Origin: Bifidobacterium sp.
Lineage (GTDB): Bacteria > Actinomycetota > Actinomycetes > Actinomycetales > Bifidobacteriaceae
Assembly (NCBI GenBank): GCA_022739095.1
Contig: JAIJEI010000095.1
Location: 1-7,368, forward strand
Direction of reading: 5' to 3'
Length of the DNA stretch: 7,368 nucleotides
The translations under genes and the position numbers were made by a program. This document shows, in pieces, positions 4,297-7,368 of this stretch (the first letter of the stretch is position 1; every line of letters begins with the position of its first letter). The notes below the pieces were generated by a model. That model saw only the letters and a list, made by a program, of their open reading frames with translations. It was not told where the DNA came from and did no database searches.

Positions 4297-4635
4297 ATGC
4301 CCCACGGTAGGAACTACAGGGATCCACGGCGCATCAACCGCTAGGCCCGCAATCTCGCCAGACAGCGGGTGCTCGCGCAACAAGTGCCCTGCGCCATCTG
4401 CGACAGACCGATAGACGACGCGATCGCATGGCTCGATCCAATGAGCGTCGAAGTTGACGAAATCATTCCAGTGAGTCACGGCGGAAGCGCGACTGATCTG
4501 CGCAACCTTGAGAAGATGCATCGCTGCTGCAACCAACTCAAAAGCGACAAAAGCCTTGCATGGGCAAGGCAGAAAGTCAAAGGCTCTCCGTCCCTCAAAC
4601 CGACCGCCGTCCCGTTCAAGAGTTCGGATTGGTAA
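4297..4635 (+). pseudogene. Phage HNH endonuclease with an in-frame amber codon
   Basis: From ATG 4297 the frame reads MPHGRNYRDPRRINR, meets TAG at 4342-4344, and continues in the same frame as ARNLARQRVLAQQVPCAIC to TAA 4633-4635. The C-terminal domain is complete: CxxC at residues 32/35, VDEIIPVSHGG at 53-63, N70, and HRCCN at 75-79, the C2-HNH zinc finger plus metal site. Glu rather than His follows the conserved Asp, a variant I recall in phage HNH proteins. Such nucleases sit next to the terminase genes and help genome packaging. A shorter product from GTG 4369 would still contain the whole domain, so residual function is possible. No terminase follows. Confidence 0.65.
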
Positions 4636-4771
4636 CAGGTCTGGGAACGGTATCCTACTGGTCTGGCGTTCGGCTACCCCGGAGTATTGGCCAAATCCCT
4701 CCCCGCCGTTTTCCCAAATCAGGATTCGTTGATCTGGGTGGCAGAGGCGGAGGAGCCCTCTTCCTGAATCT

Positions 4772-5602
4772 CTACAATGACATCTTCATCGTCAATGTTT
4801 CAATCTCGGATCGCTCGTTCCTGAGCCTTTCCTTGAACTCTGGATTCAGTTCCAGCCCATCATCATCGGTCAACTCGCCCTTGGCGCGTTTGACAAGCAT
4901 GTCCGCGAACCTTTTGCCCATTGGTTTGAAGGTGACATAAGTGATGCCACCGGAGACGACTCCACCGATGACGGGAACGGCCTTGGTAACTACTTTCCCT
5001 ACAGTTTGTTTGGTGATTCTGACGCCTACAGCCTCTGTCACTTTCTTCAGCAACGGGTACCAGACCGTTTTTGTTAGGGCCTTGGCTGCGACTTTCTTGC
5101 CGATGGTTCCTCCTGCCTTCTTTGATACGAGAAGCACGAGAGTTGCGGATCCACTGACTCCGAGCATTGCAGCAAGGTATGCAATGATTCTATTTTGAGT
5201 TTGCTCCGAGAGGTTATCCATATCGTCGGAGAATAATTCATCATCGCCGAACAGATAAGCAAGTTGCTGAGCCATATTGAGTGCAAAGCCGAAGCACTGG
5301 ACGACATCTGCACCCCCAGCAGCAGCCATGACTGTGGGATTGCTGGGTAATCCTGCAGCAAACGAGGTCAGCGAAGTCGCAGTCGCGCTGGCGGCGATAA
5401 TCTTATCTGTCTTTTTCCTCAGTGACTCAGGTGTGTACACGCTTTGCGGACCATCCTGCAGAATCTGGTTCAAGTATTCGGAATCCTTGAACTGTTTTCT
5501 GAGGAATGCTTCACGATTAACGCGAACTACAGGCAATTTCGCCAGCGCAGCAACGGTCTCCAATGTTCTGTGGGACATCGCATCGGCATCGATTTTGGCC
5601 AT
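4772..5602 (-). CDS. EcsC-family-like protein
   Basis: The start is ATG 5602 because AGGAGA ends 5 nt before it; the further-upstream TTG 5617 lies within that site. The 276-residue product has an N-terminal helical region, a hydrophobic central part at about 70-115 (FAAGLPSNPTVMAAAGGADV, then MAQQLAYLFGDDELF) and a second at 140-162. It ends with the basic run KKVAAKALTKTV, GVRITKQTVGKVVTK and PVIGGVVSGGITYVTFKPM at 210-228. The AAGLP entry, the QQLAYLFG motif and the IGGVVSGGITY-TFKPM end match my memory of EcsC-type proteins (named after a Bacillus ABC-transporter operon gene; biochemical role unclear). A charged tail follows. It stands alone on the minus strand; TACAAT at 5644-5639 could be its -10. 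Family call moderate, function unknown. Confidence 0.6.
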   Translation of the reverse strand: MAKIDADAMSHRTLETVAALAKLPVVRVNREAFLRKQFKDSEYLNQILQDGPQSVYTPESLRKKTDKIIAASATATSLTSFAAGLPSNPTVMAAAGGADVVQCFGFALNMAQQLAYLFGDDELFSDDMDNLSEQTQNRIIAYLAAMLGVSGSATLVLLVSKKAGGTIGKKVAAKALTKTVWYPLLKKVTEAVGVRITKQTVGKVVTKAVPVIGGVVSGGITYVTFKPMGKRFADMLVKRAKGELTDDDGLELNPEFKERLRNERSEIETLTMKMSL

Positions 5603-5680
5603 GACTTTCTCCTTCAAAGTGACAAACCATTGTTTCCAATTGTATGGTCGGAAGCCTACGTAGAGGATGGACTTGCTGGA

Positions 5681-5821
5681 ATGAACTCCTATCTTCGGCT
5701 TTTAACATTAGGCCTTTCGCTGTTTGGTGTGGACGTCATGATGATCGGCGGGGCCGTAGTGGTCTTCTCGGCGGTTGCTGTGGCGATTCTAATCATCACC
5801 AGACGGCGTCGGACCATCTAA
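5681..5821 (+). CDS. Possible one-helix membrane peptide
   Basis: ATG 5681 to TAA 5819-5821 gives 46 residues with a single strong hydrophobic helix (MMIGGAVVVFSAVAVAILII) followed by TRRRRTI. Helix plus arginine tail is the form of a tail-anchored peptide or the C-terminal end of a cell-wall-anchored protein, but there is no LPxTG motif before it. The ribosome site is weak (GAGG about 10 nt upstream). It starts about 80 bp from the divergent EcsC-like gene, whose promoter it would share. Confidence 0.4.
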   Translation: MNSYLRLLTLGLSLFGVDVMMIGGAVVVFSAVAVAILIITRRRRTI

Positions 5822-6100
5822 CGCCTTTCACCGACGGTAGGCGGGTGCCCTGTCAACGTATTGTCCATGGATTGACTGTTCGTTGGTGGGGTTACCCGCT
5901 TTTGCCTTCTTCTGTCTTATGCAGAACAACAATGGCTGGATTGCCGGGCGACACGCCGAATGGTCCGCCCGAGGTGACGTCCGTAACGAATCCGCCTCGG
6001 ACTGACGACCATCGCACCCGGCTACGCCGACACGGCGGTAGCGCCTTGTATGTATGGTGGTGCGAGGAATGCATGCGAACGAGTGAGCAGGGGGCCGCGC
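5822..6100 (+). other. Intergenic region before the ten-helix membrane protein
   Basis: It opens with an imperfect hairpin: CGCCT (5822-5826) and AGGCG (5839-5843) around ACC-gac-GGT, a possible terminator for the small ORF although no T-run follows. TTGACT near 5872 resembles a -35 element without a convincing -10. Open frames cross this stretch on both strands but look like GC-rich shadows. Nothing else recognised. Confidence 0.3.
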
Positions 6101-7273
6101 ATGGGACGTCATCAACGTGCGGAGACTTCGGGTCTGGTCTCCTTCTTGGTTTGCGCCGTCATCGGCGCCATCTCGATGAACCTGTACATGGAATACGCTC
6201 CGCCCATCTGGCAGCTGACGCAACGCCGGTTCATGGTGTGCGCGGGCATCGTGGCGTTATGCGGCGTCTTCTCCTTCATCATCGGCTATGGGCGCAAGTC
6301 CCGCTCCCTGAACCTCAGGCACGGTTGGTTCGCGCCGATCCGCCGCGTCTTCGAGATCGCGTCCCTGTCCGTGGTGTATGCCGCGACCATTTTCCTGTCG
6401 TCGTTCGCGCTCGTCGGTGTGGCCAACGACATGATGGGCAATGCCATCTTCTCCGGATACATCTCCAGCGTCTGCGCGGCGTTCGCCGGCGTGGTGGGAT
6501 ACATGACCTTCGTGCAGGCGGAGATGATGAACGCCAAGACCATCGCCGGCCTGTTGCCGTTCTTCGTCGTCTCCGGCGTGGCCACCGCCGGCATGACCAC
6601 CGATGACCCGTACTGGTATCTCAACAATTTCTCCCAGCTTGGCGACCGCTCCACGTTCGCGGCGCGCATGTTCAACTCCACGCTGATCCTTGCCGGCTCG
6701 TGCATCATCATCGTCAGCTACTTCGCCATCTCCGAACTGGTGGCCACCGAACGGTTGCGGCGTCTATGGCATGACCGCACCAAAAGCGACCCGAACCGCG
6801 GCTATGAGATCCCGCATTTCGCGGCGCGCATCGCCGTGCTGTCCCTCCTGCTGACGGTGTCCGGCCTGGCGTTTATCGGCATCGGCGTCTTCCGATACAC
6901 GCCGCACCATATCCTGCACAATGTGTGCGCCAAGGGACTGCCGGCCGTCATGCTGCTGCTGTTCGGACTCCTGCCGTGGCTGGCTCCGCGCCTCTCCAAA
7001 GCCGTGATGGTGGCTTCCGACCTGACCGCGCTCGTGTGCGCCGCGTTCTGGGCCAATATGATGTTGGGCCACAACACCCTGACCAATGTGGAGGCGTTGG
7101 CCGGCATGGCCTTCCTCGGCTGGTTCATCGTGTTTTCGCGCCAGATCGCCGCCATCGAGGCCGATCGTGTGGTAGCCCAGTTGCTGCACGCGCAGGCCAT
7201 CGAAGGCGGTTTCGAACAGCCGCATGACGAGCCCGACCAGCAGATCGAATCCCGCATCGCCGCCGACCGTTGA
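6101..7273 (+). CDS. Polytopic membrane protein, about ten helices (DUF998-like?)
   Basis: The start is ATG 6101 because AGGGGG lies about 6 nt before it; the frame is open further upstream to 6050 without support. The 390-residue product has hydrophobic segments at about 10-29, 44-63, 85-107, 116-136, 146-163, 193-212, 242-263, 279-295, 301-320 and 332-347, and a charged C-terminal tail (FEQPHDEPDQQIESRIAADR). Around residue 176 NFSQLG is followed at 191 by FNSTLILAG, and HHILHN lies at 269-274. Such SxLG/FN/HN patterns recall DUF998- or Frag1-type membrane proteins, a tentative link. Codon use is strongly GC-rich, unlike the phage remnants, so this is probably core chromosome. Function unknown. 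Confidence 0.75.
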   Translation: MGRHQRAETSGLVSFLVCAVIGAISMNLYMEYAPPIWQLTQRRFMVCAGIVALCGVFSFIIGYGRKSRSLNLRHGWFAPIRRVFEIASLSVVYAATIFLSSFALVGVANDMMGNAIFSGYISSVCAAFAGVVGYMTFVQAEMMNAKTIAGLLPFFVVSGVATAGMTTDDPYWYLNNFSQLGDRSTFAARMFNSTLILAGSCIIIVSYFAISELVATERLRRLWHDRTKSDPNRGYEIPHFAARIAVLSLLLTVSGLAFIGIGVFRYTPHHILHNVCAKGLPAVMLLLFGLLPWLAPRLSKAVMVASDLTALVCAAFWANMMLGHNTLTNVEALAGMAFLGWFIVFSRQIAAIEADRVVAQLLHAQAIEGGFEQPHDEPDQQIESRIAADR

Positions 7274-7281
7274 TAGATATC

Positions 7282-7314
7282 TCGTTCATTAGGTCGATTT
7301 ATCGTTCATTTGGT
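7282..7314. promoter_or_regulatory. Two 13-bp direct repeats, 20-bp period
   Basis: TCGTTCATTAGGT (7282-7294) and TCGTTCATTTGGT (7302-7314) differ at one base and start 20 bp apart, about two helical turns, so a regulator could bind both on one face. They lie just after the membrane-protein stop. An inverted repeat GTAGG (7313-7317) with CCTAC (7326-7330) follows directly. Probably an operator for a gene beyond the window, or part of a terminator region. Confidence 0.4.
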
Positions 7315-7368
7315 AGGTTCGGTGTCCTACGCCATGTTGGAATCGCGCCATTTCAAAGGTGGGTGCGG

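Larger units (their letters stand above)
3486..4635. mobile_element. Second prophage-type remnant (left end plus replication/HNH module)
   Basis: Starting at the partial tRNA copy, this repeats the layout of the first remnant (att, hairpin, about 100 bp, ribosome site, holin start) and then switches abruptly at 3720/3721 into replication-module-like sequence and an HNH endonuclease gene. The lack of structural genes and the clipped holin indicate large internal deletions. No third att copy is visible, so the right edge is unknown; the EcsC-like gene may or may not belong to it. Confidence 0.5.

Noticed and set aside
4636..4771. Possible terminase fragment after the HNH gene
   Set aside because: A terminase is expected here in phages, but none of the frames shows a recognisable terminase motif.
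5644..6606. Plus-strand 320-codon frame rich in Arg and His
   Set aside because: It overlaps the membrane-protein gene in another frame; the Arg/His-rich composition is typical of a GC-rich shadow.
6764..7257. Minus-strand frames opposite the ten-helix protein
   Set aside because: Long antisense frames are expected in GC-rich genes; they are His/Arg/Gln-rich and lack ribosome sites.

Overview
The window looks like a Bifidobacterium chromosome, most likely a B. longum-group strain. The GC-rich codon use, the actinobacterial-type GlgX tail at the left edge and the style of the phage remnants suggest this. It is inferred by reading, not by a database match.

Layout. Bases 1-291 are the 3' end of a glycogen-debranching gene (glgX-like). 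A G/T-rich spacer with GGG tracts in exact 10-bp register follows, then a promoter and an intact tRNA-Pro(TGG) at 482-555. The 3' half of this tRNA and the hairpin behind it recur, slightly diverged, at 3486-3551. A second stretch, around a holin-like gene start, recurs at the matching place behind each copy (707-772 and 3655-3720). The simplest reading is two related prophage or integrative-element remnants in tandem at the tRNA-Pro site, neither with a visible integrase.

The first remnant (about 522-3485) holds a frameshifted holin-like gene, an intact Abi_2-family (AbiD/AbiF-type) abortive-infection gene with a HEPN-type RxxxxH motif, and a convergent minus-strand cluster: a 40-residue leader-like ORF, a three-helix membrane protein and a 70-codon ORF. 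A small plus-strand ORF rich in polar and beta-branched residues ends before the right att copy. The second remnant (from 3486) carries a clipped holin start fused to the C-terminal tail of an unidentified phage protein, overlapping small ORFs, iteron-like 9-bp repeats and palindromes, and an HNH endonuclease gene broken by an in-frame amber codon.

Beyond this are a minus-strand EcsC-like gene (4772-5602), a possible one-helix membrane peptide, and a complete gene for a roughly ten-helix membrane protein (6101-7273), which looks like core chromosome again. The window ends in an intergenic region with two 13-bp direct repeats 20 bp apart.

Functionally, the phage replication, lysis and packaging genes are broken, while the Abi_2 gene is intact. 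This is the pattern of a decayed prophage kept as a small defence island next to a tRNA. The membrane-protein cluster and the EcsC-like gene are also open but have no assigned role.
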